A stretch of DNA of 64,000 bases from the NCBI RefSeq assembly GCF_030272615.1, contig NC_081412.1:101061796-101125795 (forward strand), in the 5' to 3' direction. The notes under the pieces are model-generated. The model saw nothing but the letters and a program-made list of their open reading frames with translations. It did no database searches and was not told the origin of the DNA. The DNA comes from Cryptomeria japonica. Its lineage: Eukaryota > Streptophyta > Pinopsida > Cupressales > Cupressaceae. Below, piece after piece: positions 22,804 to 34,260 of the stretch. Positions within the stretch are counted from its first letter, which is position 1. Each line of letters opens with the position of its first letter. The position numbers and the translations under genes were made by a program.

Positions 22804-23276
22804 GATGTATCTTGAAAATGAGATGTATGATATTGATATGTTGTGAGATGTATCTTGAAAATGAGATGTATGATATTGATATGCTGTGTGATGTATCTTG
22901 AAAATGAGATGTATGATATTGATATGCTGTGTGATGTATCTTGAAAATGAGATGTATGATATTGATATGGTGTGTGATATATCTTAAAAATGAGATGTAT
23001 GATATTGATATGCTGTGAGATGTATCTTAAAAATGAGATGTATGATATTGATATGCTGTGTGATGTATCTTGAAAATGAGATGTATGATATTGATATGGT
23101 GTGTGATATATCTTAAAAATGAGATGTATGATATTGATATGCTGTGAGATGTATCTTAAAAATGAGATGTATGATATTGGTATGTTGTGTGATGTATCTT
23201 GAAAATGAGATGTATGATATTGATATGCTATGAGATGTATCTTGAAAATGAGATGTATGATATTGATATGCTATGT
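22804..23276 (+). repeat. 43-bp tandem repeat, 11 copies
   Basis: Eleven exact-length 43-bp units starting at 22804 + 43n. The unit begins GATGTATCTTGAAAATGAG and ends GATATGCTGTGT. Units 4-6 and 7-9 share the same order of variants (GGTGTGT end; GATATATCTTAAAAA with GTGA end; GATGTATCTTAAAAA), a 129-bp higher-order repeat with one late change. Part of F's 3' region; G inserted at its edge. Confidence 0.93.
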
Positions 23277-24289
23277 GCAACTAATTGTAAAATGATATGC
23301 AACAAAATTGTAAAATGATATGCAACTAATTGAGCATCCTCATTCTTCTGTTTGTCATTCCTGTATAGTCACATGTTTTTGCTTTCTTTGTAGTTATCAT
23401 CATTGAGCATTGATTTGTTGGGATATGTTGAAAATTTATACAAGCATAATGGTATAATTGAACCATAATGACCTGAAAAAAATTTACATGATTTTTGATT
23501 TTGCAAGATAGCACAAGCGTCAAGGTATGTTTGAACCAAGACGACCTGAGTGTGGCTTGCGTATAAACAGACAAGATTGAACCATTTGTATGTGTAAAGT
23601 GGAATCATTTCTTCAATGATATGCTTTGAATCACGTCTCGAGACAAGTATTTTCACAGTACAAATGATCGCGTCACAGACAAAAAACTAAAAAGATATTG
23701 GAGTTCCCATGACTTTCTCTAGCTTTGATGCATCGTTGAGAAAATGTAGATGATCCAATAGTTCAAAAAAAAATTTCAAGTGCAAAAATAGTCAAAAATT
23801 TAGGCCAGATGCAAACATTTGATACTTCAAAAAATTATCCATCATGTTTTGTGAATCGTTTCAAGTGATCAATGTTTGTTCGTGTGATTTGTTGATTTGT
23901 TTGTTGGACATGATGCTCTAAGTCTGCTGCAAGTTTTGATTTAGGATGAAATTTTGATCGATGCTGCCCCTAGCTAAATTTTCCTCCTGATGTGGATATG
24001 CATAGTGATTACCAAGCCATGGTGGGATATGACAAAATCATATTTGGATAAACCAGGATAGTGACTACGCTAAGTATGTCCTGGAAAATGCTATAGATTT
24101 GTCGGGTGATGGCCGATATTGCGTGACTAAGAATATAAAAGTTTGAGAGTATAGATAGATAGAGGAGATGTCCTCTCACAATAGCGCCCGTTGCCAGGTT
24201 TTCACTAGTCGTTTTTATTGTACCTTTTTATATTCTTTTTCTGATTTTTTGATTTTTTGACTTTTTCATGCATTAGACTGCTCAAGTGT
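23277..24289. other. F spacer between integrase and the 43-bp array
   Basis: No gene seen. 23277-23335 repeats GTAAAATGATATGCAAC. The rest has no recognised domain on either strand; the short minus-strand frames at 23326-23656 show no similarity I recognise. Confidence 0.6.
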
Positions 24290-25454
24290 AGTATTTATTC
24301 AAATGGATATTGTTAGTTGGTTCATCAAGCACATCTCCTTCTGAAGTTGTTAGCCGATAGGCACTGGATCCATAGGCTGATATGATGACATAGGGACCTA
24401 ACCAGTTAGGTTCAAACTTCCCTTTCTTTTCCTGATCCTGTTGATTTCTTGGATTTTCCTTGAGTACTAGATCACCAATTTAAAAAATGCTAGGGATGAC
24501 TTTGTGGTTGTAGCTTCAGCACATGCGTTGCTGATATGCTTTGAGGTGAGTGTAGGCATGTTGACATTTTTCATCTAGAAGTTCTAGCTCTTGCAGTTGG
24601 TTGACGCGATACTCTTCATCTAGAATGATGCCTTTCAAATATACTATGAGAGATGGGATTTCTACCTCCAAGGTTAAAATTGCTTCTGATCCATACACCA
24701 ATGAATATGGCATAGCTCCCGTAGGTGTGCAGATGCTAGTTCTGTATGCCCAAAGTGCTGGATTGAGTTGTATGTGCCAATCTTTTCCTGCATCATTCAC
24801 AATTTTCTTGAGGATTTTCAATATTGTTTTGTTGGGTGCTTCAGCCTGACCATTCCCCTATGGGTAATAAGGTGTAAAGAAACGATGCTGGATCTTGAAT
24901 TGTTCACATAGTTCTCGCACATCTTGGTTCTTGAGAGGTCATCCATTATCTGTGATGATGGAACTTGGAATGCCATATCTGTAGATTAGATAATTAAGAA
25001 TAAAAGAGGCAATTTGTTTCCCAGACACTGTGGTCATGGGGATTGATTCAATCCACTTGGTAAAATATTCTATTGCAGTAATAATGAACTTGTGTCCATT
25101 TGAAGATGAAGGATGGATTTTGCCGACTAAGTCCAGTCCCCACTAGCAAAAGGGCCAGGATGTTGTGAAGGGCTGTAGTTCCTGTGTTGGTGCATGTATA
25201 AGATTGCCATGGATTTGGCATTTAGGACATTTTTTTACAAAATGGTAAGAATATTTTTCCATTGTCGGCTAGCAATATCCCATTCTTAGAAGTTTTTTAG
25301 CAAGAGTAGGACCACTTGAATGTGTGCCACAGATACCTTCGTGAAGCTCTTGTAAACCAGAGTCAAATTCATTATGATCAAGGCAATGAAGAAGAGTACC
25401 ATCTAGACCTTGACAATACAAAGTATCAGCATAGAGAGTATAACGGGCGGCTTG
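24290..25454 (-). pseudogene. F integrase
   Basis: Zinc-binding region from ELHEGICGTHSSGPTLAKKL to KKCPKCQIHGNL (about 25210-25360). First catalytic Asp in GLDLVGKIHPS (about 25120), second in SSIITDNG (about 24945), Glu in GNGQAEAPNKTILKILKK (about 24800-24850). Then WHIQLNPALWAYRTSICTPT and SLVYGSEAILTLEVEIPS. The C-terminus has GDLVLKENPRNQQ and the GPY motif WLGPYVIISAYGSSAY (24370-24420); no chromodomain follows. Stops replace Arg after TDNG and Gln in YYPxGNG, both single transitions. The sequence style fits the Tat branch. Confidence 0.88.
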
Positions 25455-26117
25455 CTAGATAAAGTTGCATTTTTGGTTTCGAGATAGGTCAATAGGTAGG
25501 ATATTGTTTTTGAGATAGTCGTATATTGGTCCATATAGTGGAGATTTAGAACCGGTCAAGGCATAGATAACATGGGATACAAAATGGTCATAGGTTGGGG
25601 AGAACAGTTGGTCTACCAGAAACTCGTAACGACTTTGTTGTTCTGGAATTTGTAGTAGTGAAGTGATAGTAGCCATTGCATCGACTGCTCTGTTGTCCAA
25701 CCTTGGTATTTGTTTGAAGGTGATGTGTACAAAATACTATTTAAAATCATCCACCATTTGTTTATATGGTAGCAACTTGTCATCTTTCATCTGATAGTCA
25801 TTGTTGATTTGATTTATGACTAGTTGTGAATCTCCATAGACTTTCAATTCTGTGATTCTCCATTCTATGGCCATTTTGATCCCTATAACCAGTGCCTCAT
25901 ATTCAACAATGTTATTTGTGCATGGAAACATGAGTCTATATGATCTTGGTATGGTGCGCACGTAAGGAGTGATGAACAAAATGCCGACACCTGAACCATG
26001 TTGAGTGTAGGAACCATCAAAGTAGAGGGTCCATTGCTTGCTATTTATAGTAAGAACATCCCTATCTAGAAATTCAATCTCTATTGGTTGTTTATCTGGT
26101 AATGGTGCATTCACCAA
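25455..26117 (-). pseudogene. F second RNase H (Tat-type) and connection to integrase
   Basis: LYFDGSYTQHGSGVGILFIT (about 25965-26025) holds the first RNase H Asp; NNIVEYEALVIGIKMA (about 25870-25915) the Glu; LKVYGDSQLVINQINNDY (about 25790-25845) the next Asp. This RVT_3-like domain comes in addition to the RNase H that follows RT, the dual arrangement known in the Tat lineage. Downstream 25700-25455 continues toward integrase after a break at 25737. Confidence 0.85.
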
Positions 26118-26129
26118 CTAATCTGCAAT

Positions 26130-27338
26130 TACTTATCCTTTGATAGATTGTCACTTTGTGTAGTCGATATCAAATTCACCGAGAATCATTACCCATTTAG
26201 CCAATCTACCTATGAGAGTTGCTTTGCTGAATAAGTACTTTAGAGGGTCAATTTTTGCTACTAGCTTGATTGTATGAGCGAGCATGTAGTGTCGAAACTT
26301 TTGAGAAGCAAATAGCACTATAGACAAGCCTTCTCAATGAATATATAATTGATCTCATATCCATTTAAAGTTCTATTGATGTAATAGATAGCTCATTCCT
26401 TTCCTTCTTGATTTTCTTGTGCTAACAGTGCCCCCAGTGATATGTCTGTTGTTGATATGTAGAGAATAAGTTGCTTCCCTGCTATGGGTGATACTAGAAT
26501 TGGCGGGTTCATTAGATATTTCTTGATTTGATAGAATGATTCCGTACATTTGGCCTCCCATATAAATGGTACATTTTTATGTAGAAAATGATTGAATGGT
26601 GGACTTTTATCTACTAGTTGAGTGATGAATCGCTTGATTGAATGGATTCGTCCTTGCAAGGATCTGAGTTGACTAATTTTCTTAGGTGTTGGCATCTCCA
26701 TGATGGCTTGTACCTTTACTGGATCTCCTTCAATGCCCTTTTTCTAAGACAATGTAGGCTAATAACTTGCCTAATGTAACTTCGAAGACACACTTCTTAG
26801 GGTTGAGCCCGACTTGAAATTTTTCCAATCTGTCAAAAATCTTTTCTAAGATACTGAGATGTTCTACTCAGGTAAAGGATTTAGCTAGTAAATCATCCAC
26901 ATAGTCCTCCATGAAGGTATGCTTCATGTCATAAAAAATTATTGTCATTGCCCATTGATAAGTTTCCCCAATATTCTTTAAGCCAAACGGCATGATATTC
27001 CAACACTATGTCCCCCAAGGACAGGTAAATGTTGTTTTATCTTGATCTTCTAGAGCTATCTTGATTTGATTATAACCAGAAAAACCATCCATTAGTGATA
27101 GCATTGCATGGCTTGCTGTAAGGTCTACAATTATGTTGATACTGGGCAAAGGAAAGTCATCCTTTGGACAAGCTTTGTTGACATCTCTAAAATCGATGCA
27201 CATCCTGATGCTGCCATCTGGTTTTGAAACTGGCACAATGTTGGAAATCCATTCAGCATAGTCGATAGGTTGAATAAATCTGACGTCTAATAGTTTCTTG
27301 AGCTCAACTTTGACCATGAGTGCTACATGTGGATTCAT
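26130..27338 (-). pseudogene. F reverse transcriptase and first RNase H
   Basis: RT motifs: VELKKLLDVRFIQPIDYAEW, VPVSKPDGSIRMCIDFRDVN (about 27180-27245), LSLMDGFSGYNQI (about 27060-27100), MPFGLKN, and the catalytic box MEDYVDDLLAKS (about 26880-26915). RNase H of the RT type follows: SPPFNHFLHKN, PPILVSPIAGKQLILYISTT and GALLAQENQEGKE (26393-26560). Breaks lie at 27005, 26870 and 26740. Confidence 0.88.
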
Positions 27339-27401
27339 CTTTCTTAATTTTTACTTGACTGGCTTAGCTCCTGGAGCAATGGACAAGTGATGCATGATTA
27401 A

Positions 27402-27975
27402 CTATGGATCAATCCTATGTATATCTGTACAGGACCAAGCAAAATTGATTTGCTTTTCTTTGAAAAATCGGATAAACTTTGATCTTTCTTCCTCTGTCAA
27501 AGATTCTGCTAGGTGTATGTTTTTGGATGCTTCTATTGTACCAATGTTGATTGATTGAGTGGGATCAATCAATATGGGTGACCGCTCCTGATAGTGTTCA
27601 GGAAGAGTGTCAAGTCTCCCATCTTTAGGTGCCTTAAAAAGGTTTTCACTTGCAGATGCATCCTTTATTTTTAGTTTTTTGTGATCTAGTGCTGCCATTG
27701 ACTGGTTTTCAGCAATAGATCCTTTATTTAGTTCATTTTTGCAACCGAGAGACTTTGCACTCCCCTGATTGCAGATCTCATTACTTTGTTCATTGGCAAA
27801 GTCTATTTCTGGGTTGATGGTACACAAATAATGGATAATAGAATCATCATTTGGAAAATTGGTATGTCATGATTTTCTGGTTCATCCTAGTTTATGAGGT
27901 CAGGAAAGATAAGTGGTAAAGAGTCATTGGGTGGATCAAGTTCAGCTGCTGTAAGTGTTAGGATGGAAGTATCTG
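27402..27975 (-). pseudogene. F coding segment upstream of RT
   Basis: Frame 27827-27402 continues upstream with one shift to about 27975, where coding-like sequence (LTLTAAELDPPND) starts right after a minus-strand TACTTACAG, a good 3' splice signal. No domain recognised; includes SLTEEERSKFIRFFKEKQIN and FAWSCTDI, the usual lead-in to gypsy RT. Confidence 0.6.
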
Positions 27976-29334
27976 TAAGTAGGAATTTGGAAATCATCAA
28001 AGCAAATAGATATTAAACTAGCTCAATCACAAAACCAGATTGCAATGATAACAATCCTAAAAACATTCAATAGAAAACATGAAGAAAAGATATTCAAAAT
28101 GAAATTAAAGCAAACCAAATGCAGATATCTCCTTCATATATTCTCCATTGTCCTTCTTTCTCCTTCAAATTGCTTTGTTTGTGGATCTCACCTACAAGTG
28201 CATAAGCATGAGATGAAAGCAAGATTGACAAGACAACATAAGGATACTAGAAGTGTGATTGATTGATCGGTCGAAGGGGCCATGATTGAAGAAATTCATC
28301 CAATTTATAGATAAATTGGAAAAAAGACAAGATTAGCATGAAGAGATTTGAAAGGAAATTCAAATCAAGAATAGAAAAATTATGACAAGTGTATGACAAA
28401 TTGCTATGCAAGGTGTTATGACAATTTATCACAATTTATGACAAATTATGACAAATTGCTATGCAAGGAGGTTATGACAAAAATTTGAAATAGAAATAGA
28501 AATTAGGAAATTAGAAATTGATGAAAATTAGGTGGATTAATTAATAATTTTTCATTCATTAATTAATTCACAAAAAGAGAGAATTAATTAGCCAATTAAA
28601 TAAATATTTAATTATGACAAGAAGACTTAGGATAAATAAATAAATTATTTAACCTAGAGGGAAAATGACAAACAAGGTTAAATGAATAAATCATAAAACC
28701 CTAGAAGATGAATTAGAAATGCAAGGACAACAATTAGGTCAAGACAAAAGATAATTGATGTCGATTCAATCATGATTTTAATTGATAGAGGATCAATACT
28801 GATAAACGATTGAGATTGGTTGACAAATTGACCAAGATTGATAAAGAGACCAAATTGAAAGGCACCAATTGACGAGGAACAATAACTAATCCAAATTGAC
28901 ATGATTGAAAAGAACAACGATCGATGACAAATCAATTGCAAAATTGACGAGATTGACAAGAGGACAAGGATCGATGACAAATCGATCGCAAAATGATAAG
29001 ATTGACAAGAGGACAAGGATCGATGACAAATCGATCACAAAATGACAAGATTGCTAAGGACAAGGATCGATGACAAATCGATTGCAAAATGACAAGATTG
29101 CTAAGGACAAGGATCGATGACAAATCAATCGCAAAAATGATGAGATTTCTATTGACAAAACCTAACTCGAAAGCGAGAAAAATGAAGAATGCAAAAGAAG
29201 GACTCGATGCTCGCAAATGATAAAGATCAAGTGCGCAACATAAAAGAAATGTTAATGCGATGCAAAAACCCTAAAATAAGGCAATGCGCAAATGTTAAAG
29301 TATGACTCCACAAGCGTTGACCATTTTTAGATGT
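27976..29334 (-). other. Non-coding gap inside F pol, possible intron
   Basis: About 1.36 kb without a sustained frame, between the protease-side frame that ends near 29335 and the RT-side frame that starts near 27975. Ogre elements are known to carry an intron between protease and RT. The 3' side has TTCCTACTTACAG; no clear GT donor was found at the 5' side. AT-rich (28550-28680) and repeat-bearing (28910-29150). Plus-strand frame 28045-28266 shows no recognised domain. Confidence 0.5.
28910..29150. repeat. 47-49-bp tandem repeat, about five copies
   Basis: Units carry GGATCGATGACAAATCGATC followed by GCAAAATGACAAGATTG and a variable GACAAGAGGACAA or CTAAGGACAA. GATCGAT and ATCGATC form a 7-bp inverted repeat in several units. 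Confidence 0.75.
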
Positions 29335-30436
29335 CTATAGTATCATCAAGGTTGGATAGGATATTAAATAAGTTAATGATTTTGTCAAGGTATTCGATGG
29401 TATCATCTTCCGTGTAAACTTGCTCATAATGTCACTGCTCGTTTTCCTTGGCATCATAGATATTATGTAGACTAAATTTAAGTAGTCTAGGTTCTGTGCC
29501 TTGTTCTTCTTGAGAAATGGGTGTATGACTATCATTTGCAGCAATATCTTTAGTAACATTGGAACAACTGCCCCATTCATATTCATTGGAATTAGTTTCT
29601 GAGGTATCCCAGATTCTTGCAGTGTTGTGGACTGGTATGTTGTAGGGTGAAAATAGGTCCTTGGTGATTGATACGAGTCTGATAGTCTTCTCTGATTCTA
29701 TATCAGATCCTGCTTCTACTCTTTGCATTTGCTCATATACTATCTCTCCTCAGGGAGGAATGATGTTATCAGGAGGTGATTCTTCTTTATTTGATACTAG
29801 TTCTTGAACATGATGTACTTCTGCACAAGGTGCTTCTTTCTTTTGATTGACTGATTTCTCTTGATGTTTCATCCTTTCTTGGTATTCACGTTCCTTCCGT
29901 ATTGTCTCTGCTGATTCAAATAGTTCCTCCTTCCATGAGTCCTCCTTGTATTTGTTCTTTGCCTTCCACTGAGGTTTGTGGTATTTTCTTGGTGTCTTCT
30001 TTGGTGATAGAGTGTGTTCATAGCCCAATCCTTTTTTGTCTTTATAAAATTGTCAAGGAGGATCTAATGGTTCTGTGATGCCTTCCTGACGCTTGCCGAT
30101 AGGTCCTTTGCCATTATATCCCATTTATTGCATGATTAAGTAGCCTTTTCTATATAGCTGTGTTGGTATAGCTACTTCCATAGTGGCTGCTCTGTCTTCT
30201 TCCTCAACCTTGTATAGCCAACTAAGGATGTCCTTTTCCTTTGATTCATGTGCTAGTGTGCCTATTTGAATGAATTTGCCATCAAACTTGGTGATGGGCT
30301 GTGTTGCTTGATGTGTTGATACTGAAGGTAAACCATGAGATTTAGGTGATGCCGGTAAGTTGGTTAGACATAGGGGTTCCAAAGAGTATTCTCCCATGCC
30401 TTGTTCTTTAATTTTCATTTTCTCTTTGAAATCCAT
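29335..30436 (-). pseudogene. F frame between protease and the gap, unknown function
   Basis: Open stretches 30436-30125, 30028-29750 and 29728-29335 (the last after a stop at 29432). Highly charged: SPKKTPRKYHKPQWKAKNKY and a Glu/Lys-rich run, then an acidic C-terminal part (YEQVYTEDDTIEYLDKIINL). No recognised domain. Probably a linker of the F polyprotein, as it lies between protease and RT-side coding. Confidence 0.5.
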
Positions 30437-30832
30437 AGATAGAGATTTAGCCCTTTCTTGCTGAAATCTGGTACTGGATAAATTTGTTTTTCTTTATTAT
30501 GTGTAACTAAACTATCTTGGGCTGCCCCCATAGCATTACAACATTCAAAAGGGTTATGATATGCACATATAATATCTTATTGGGTCCCTTTGTATCGTTC
30601 CCACTTGAATTGGCAACACTACTATTCCTTTAGATGATTTTTCTTCATCATCATATGCTTTGATAGTGATCTTTTTGCATGGATCAATAGATTTCTCAGA
30701 GAAGCCTAATGCACGGATAAGTTTTAAGGTATAGATATTGAGTCCAGCTCCTACATCTATTAATACTCTTTTGACTTGATGTTTGTAGACCAAGACTTCA
30801 ATGTGGAGCGGAGTATTGTGTGGATGGCTCAA
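30437..30832 (-). pseudogene. F aspartic protease
   Basis: LHIEVLVYKHQVKRVLIDVG with AGLNIYTLKLIRALG after it (30700-30810) is a gypsy retropepsin core; the usual D-S/T/G-G-A appears as DVGA, Gly changed to Val. Then IKAYDDEEKSSKGIVVLPIQ. Stop at 30554. Confidence 0.75.
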
Positions 30833-30844
30833 TGAAATATTATC

Positions 30845-32880
30845 CTACTCAGAAAAGGTGAGATTATGAGGCCCTGTCATGTGAGCCACCATGGCTTGGA
30901 ATTTGTAAGTATCCAGATCCTGGGGTACATTCATTTCCAATAGTGCTTGTTCCAAGATATCCTTGTGTTTTGGTGAAAGTTTCAGCAACTCAAGTATAGA
31001 TATTTGAGCAGGAGTTTTGCACAGTTGACTGACTAGATCATATTGAATTTTGGGTATGGTGTTTTTTGTTGACGTATGTCCCTTCAAGACATATTTTTGA
31101 TCTCTAGTGGTTACATTGATGGATTCATGTTCATGCTTGTCCTTGATTGTAATGACATTGACTTGATTGTCCTCAGCTGATATATGATTGATGGTGTTAT
31201 TGTATATGTGATTGATACGAGCTCCACGTGTATTGTTTGAGGTTGAAGCTCCATCCTTGTTGTAGTTTGGAAGAGGATTCTTAAAGGCACCATGGTCACC
31301 ATTTGTCTTGAGACCATCGACTATTAAATCACCTCTATCAATCATGTCTTGAACAATGTTCTTTAGTCTCATGCAATCATTTGTTTGATGTCCTTTGTTG
31401 TGATGAAAATCACAAAAGTGTGAGTCATTCCACCAGGGTGGTTTGATTTGTGGTTCAAAGTTGTTGATTGCTTGTAAGGAGATAATTTTGTTTTCCCAGA
31501 GTTCTCTGAATGCTAACTCCAATGATTTGCCTAATGGTGTGTAGATGCATTTTGGAAAGTTGTTGGCATTACTGCATGAGTTTGTATTAGGTCCTTGATT
31601 GGTGTTATTGTCTTGGGTATTGTTAGCATTGTTAAGATGATCTTGATTGGTAGTTGGTGCATAAGTGTTAGTACCTTGGTTAGCACCTTTTTGATTCTTG
31701 GTAGCCTGAGGATTACCTAATAAAGCTAATGCCGGTTGCTTAGATTTTACATCATTAGTTTCGTTTTCTCCTTCATTTCCAGTGTTTTTGTTTCTGGCCT
31801 AGAACCTAGATTTGTCTAAGTTGTTGTTGTTTTGGTTATTGTAAGTAGAGTTGGATGAATTCATCCCTTCTTTAAAAAAATTCAATGTTCCTTTCTTAAC
31901 ACATGCCTCCTCTACTTGGATGCCATTTTCAATCAATTTGGAAAAGGATGGTATACATTGGAGTTTGAGTATGTAACTCATCTCGCTATTCAAATTGTCA
32001 ATGAAGATCTCCATCTTTTCCTTTTTAGGTACATCTCGAGGATACCTTGAGACCATTCATCGCCAACGTTGAAGGAAAACCATGAATGTTTTATTGTTTT
32101 TATGTTTCCAGGTATTGCACACATCTAGCATGGTGATGGCATGTTGAATGTTGTAGGAATATTGACATCAATTTGTTGACTAACTCATCAAAGGATCGAA
32201 CAGGAGGTGTGATTTTGGATAACCATTCTATTGTTTGCCCTCCCAAGCTTCTTGAGAATAATCTCATTAAATAAGTGTCATCATGGCCAAATTCTAGGCT
32301 CATGGTTCAAAATTCTCGGACATGATCACGAGGATCACTTTTCCCATCATATTTGTCAAATTTGGGAATGTCAGAATTTGGGGGAAAAGGTACCATGTTT
32401 AACCTCCTGTCAAAAGGATAAGGACAAATTTCATTCAAGGAATACCGTACTGTTGATCCTTATTGCATGTCTTGCATTTTATTTTGTAGCATTTTTATTT
32501 GTTGTGTAAGAGAAACCAAGGGTGCATTCATTTGCTGAGGGAAGAGTTCTTCCCTTGCATTGTTTCTAGTTTAGAATGGCGTGTGTAGCAACATGTTTTG
32601 CTCAGGGATGTTTTGGTCGGGTAAATGCTGTTCAAGTAAATTTTGCTCAAGTATGTTTTGTTTAGGGTCACGTGCTTCCTCCTCTGTTTGTCATTCTTGA
32701 TAAGCATAATGTTGAGACTTTTTTCTAAATATGTTAGTATCAAAGTCTTCAAGGAGTTTAACTCCTTTTCTTGTGAGCATGAGTAGGTATTTTTCTTTGT
32801 CAGTTTCCATGAGTTTTTCCACAAGTTTTTGAAATGAAGCACTTTCTTGACACTCTTGGAGGAGTTCCTCATAAATTTAT
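30845..32880 (-). pseudogene. F gag
   Basis: Retrotransposon gag core at 32303-31799: YLMRLFSRSLGGQTIEWL, FDELVNKLMSIFLQHS, then PKKEKMEIFIDNLNSEMSYI. Downstream, 31522-30845 has a knuckle-like CDFHHNKGHQTNDCMRLKN, the H-rich C-x-x-H form usual in Athila/Tat gag. Upstream 32872-32528 is a degraded N-terminal part. Interrupted by stops and shifts at about 32100, 31800 and 31520. Gag of this type forms the particle. Confidence 0.8.
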
Positions 32881-32893
32881 GTGTCTTCTAGAT

Positions 32894-33091
32894 TTAGATA
32901 TTCGAAAGGATTTGATAATCTTTGACCCATGCTGAACTTTGGTTGTGATTCGCTTTGTTTGTTTCATTGAGAGTGACTAACAATGGGCATCTAGTAGAAA
33001 TTTTTTGTGACAAAAGGAATGAACTCTTTGATATTTTGCTTAGGGGTTGGTGGTTCAAATTGAGGTATATTGCAAGTGATGCACACTTCAA
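32894..33091 (-). pseudogene. F gag N-terminal remnant
   Basis: A 65-codon frame just upstream of the gag core, no recognised motif. It ends at the edge of LTR-like fragment L, which may have removed the true gag start. Confidence 0.35.
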
Positions 33092-34260
33092 GGAAGAAAG
33101 CTAGATGTGACCTGGTTAAGGGATTTCCCTCAGATTTGTTAGGATCTTCACCTTGTTAGAAGTGACCTTGTTAAAGGATTTCAAACACTCAATTAGAATG
33201 TCACCTTGCTAGAGGGTTTTACAAATAAGACTGTTAAGTCCACTTGGTTAAGAGATTTTCTATCACTTTACAAAATAATAGTAATAAAAATCTATCTAAA
33301 ACTTCACATCTAAAATGCTAAAGCAGATTATTATTTGCTTGATACAATAGGACTTATCTTGTCCATCTGCTGGGCTCTATACTTTGTTATTTAAACAGGT
33401 CTTCAAGCTTCTGTGCTCGGTAATCACTATGTAGCATCCCTGTGCATACACTTGCCCACATCCATTGTTTATCAATAGTTCCTTATTTATAAACAATTTG
33501 CTAACCGCTTAATTTGCTTGATCAAATTTCCCATGATCAATCATAGCCATCAGATCTTCAAACTTTAACCAGGTTCAATGTATCCTTTGATCTGAAAAAT
33601 GTTTTACCCCGCCTTGGAACTTGCATACATTTCTTGGAACTTGTGCTAGGGTATTGCGGTTCAATCTAAGCTGTAGATCTTCTTGTTGATTTTCCTTTGC
33701 CATAGATTCTTTAACAAACTTCATGCACGACATACCAATCATTCAATCATAGCCAGCTCATCAGCTTCCTTCATTAAATAATGCTTTTATTCATTCAATG
33801 CATTCTATTACGACTTGGTTGCAACTTGGTAAATACTAAACTTCACTCGGTAGACATTCTGCCTTCATTAACCGATAGCGACAACCTTACGGTTTATCGA
33901 CTAGGTTCCTTAGGGTTTATCGACTAGGTTATTTGCTCGGTAACATGGTATAGTATTAACCTTACAATCAATAACATATGTAGGATATCAAAACAATCTA
34001 AACATCATGATCTCATCATTGTCTAACTCGGTAATAGTTTCCCATTGAATAACTTATTTCTCCCCTTATTCATCACATTCTTTCGGTGTCTTTTACCGAC
34101 ATCTTTATACTCATCAAATCATACTTTTTAAGATATGGCAACATCATACTGAATTAGAAAATCAATTTCTTGACATCAATGACAAAATAATAATATTAAG
34201 ATAGTAAACATCCTTAATCAGTTATATCCATAATCATCAACAACCTTCTCAATATCCTTA
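33092..34260 (-). repeat. LTR-like fragment L inside F
   Basis: 33110-33280 has a stem-loop array like the LTRs of C, D, I, J and K: CCTTGTTAAAGG, GACTGTTAAGTC, CCTGGTTAAGG. The C-rich tract and primer site expected beside it are missing. CTTGACATCAATGACAAAA near 34170-34190 resembles the start region of these LTRs. Probably a truncated LTR of the same group; right boundary uncertain, no target duplication found. Confidence 0.5.

Noticed and set aside
22804-23276. Regular repeats resembling a CRISPR array
   Set aside because: Units are contiguous with no unique spacers, and the DNA is plant nuclear. It is a tandem repeat.
28045-28432. Small frames in the F pol gap as host microproteins
   Set aside because: AT-rich, low complexity, no start context or conservation visible.
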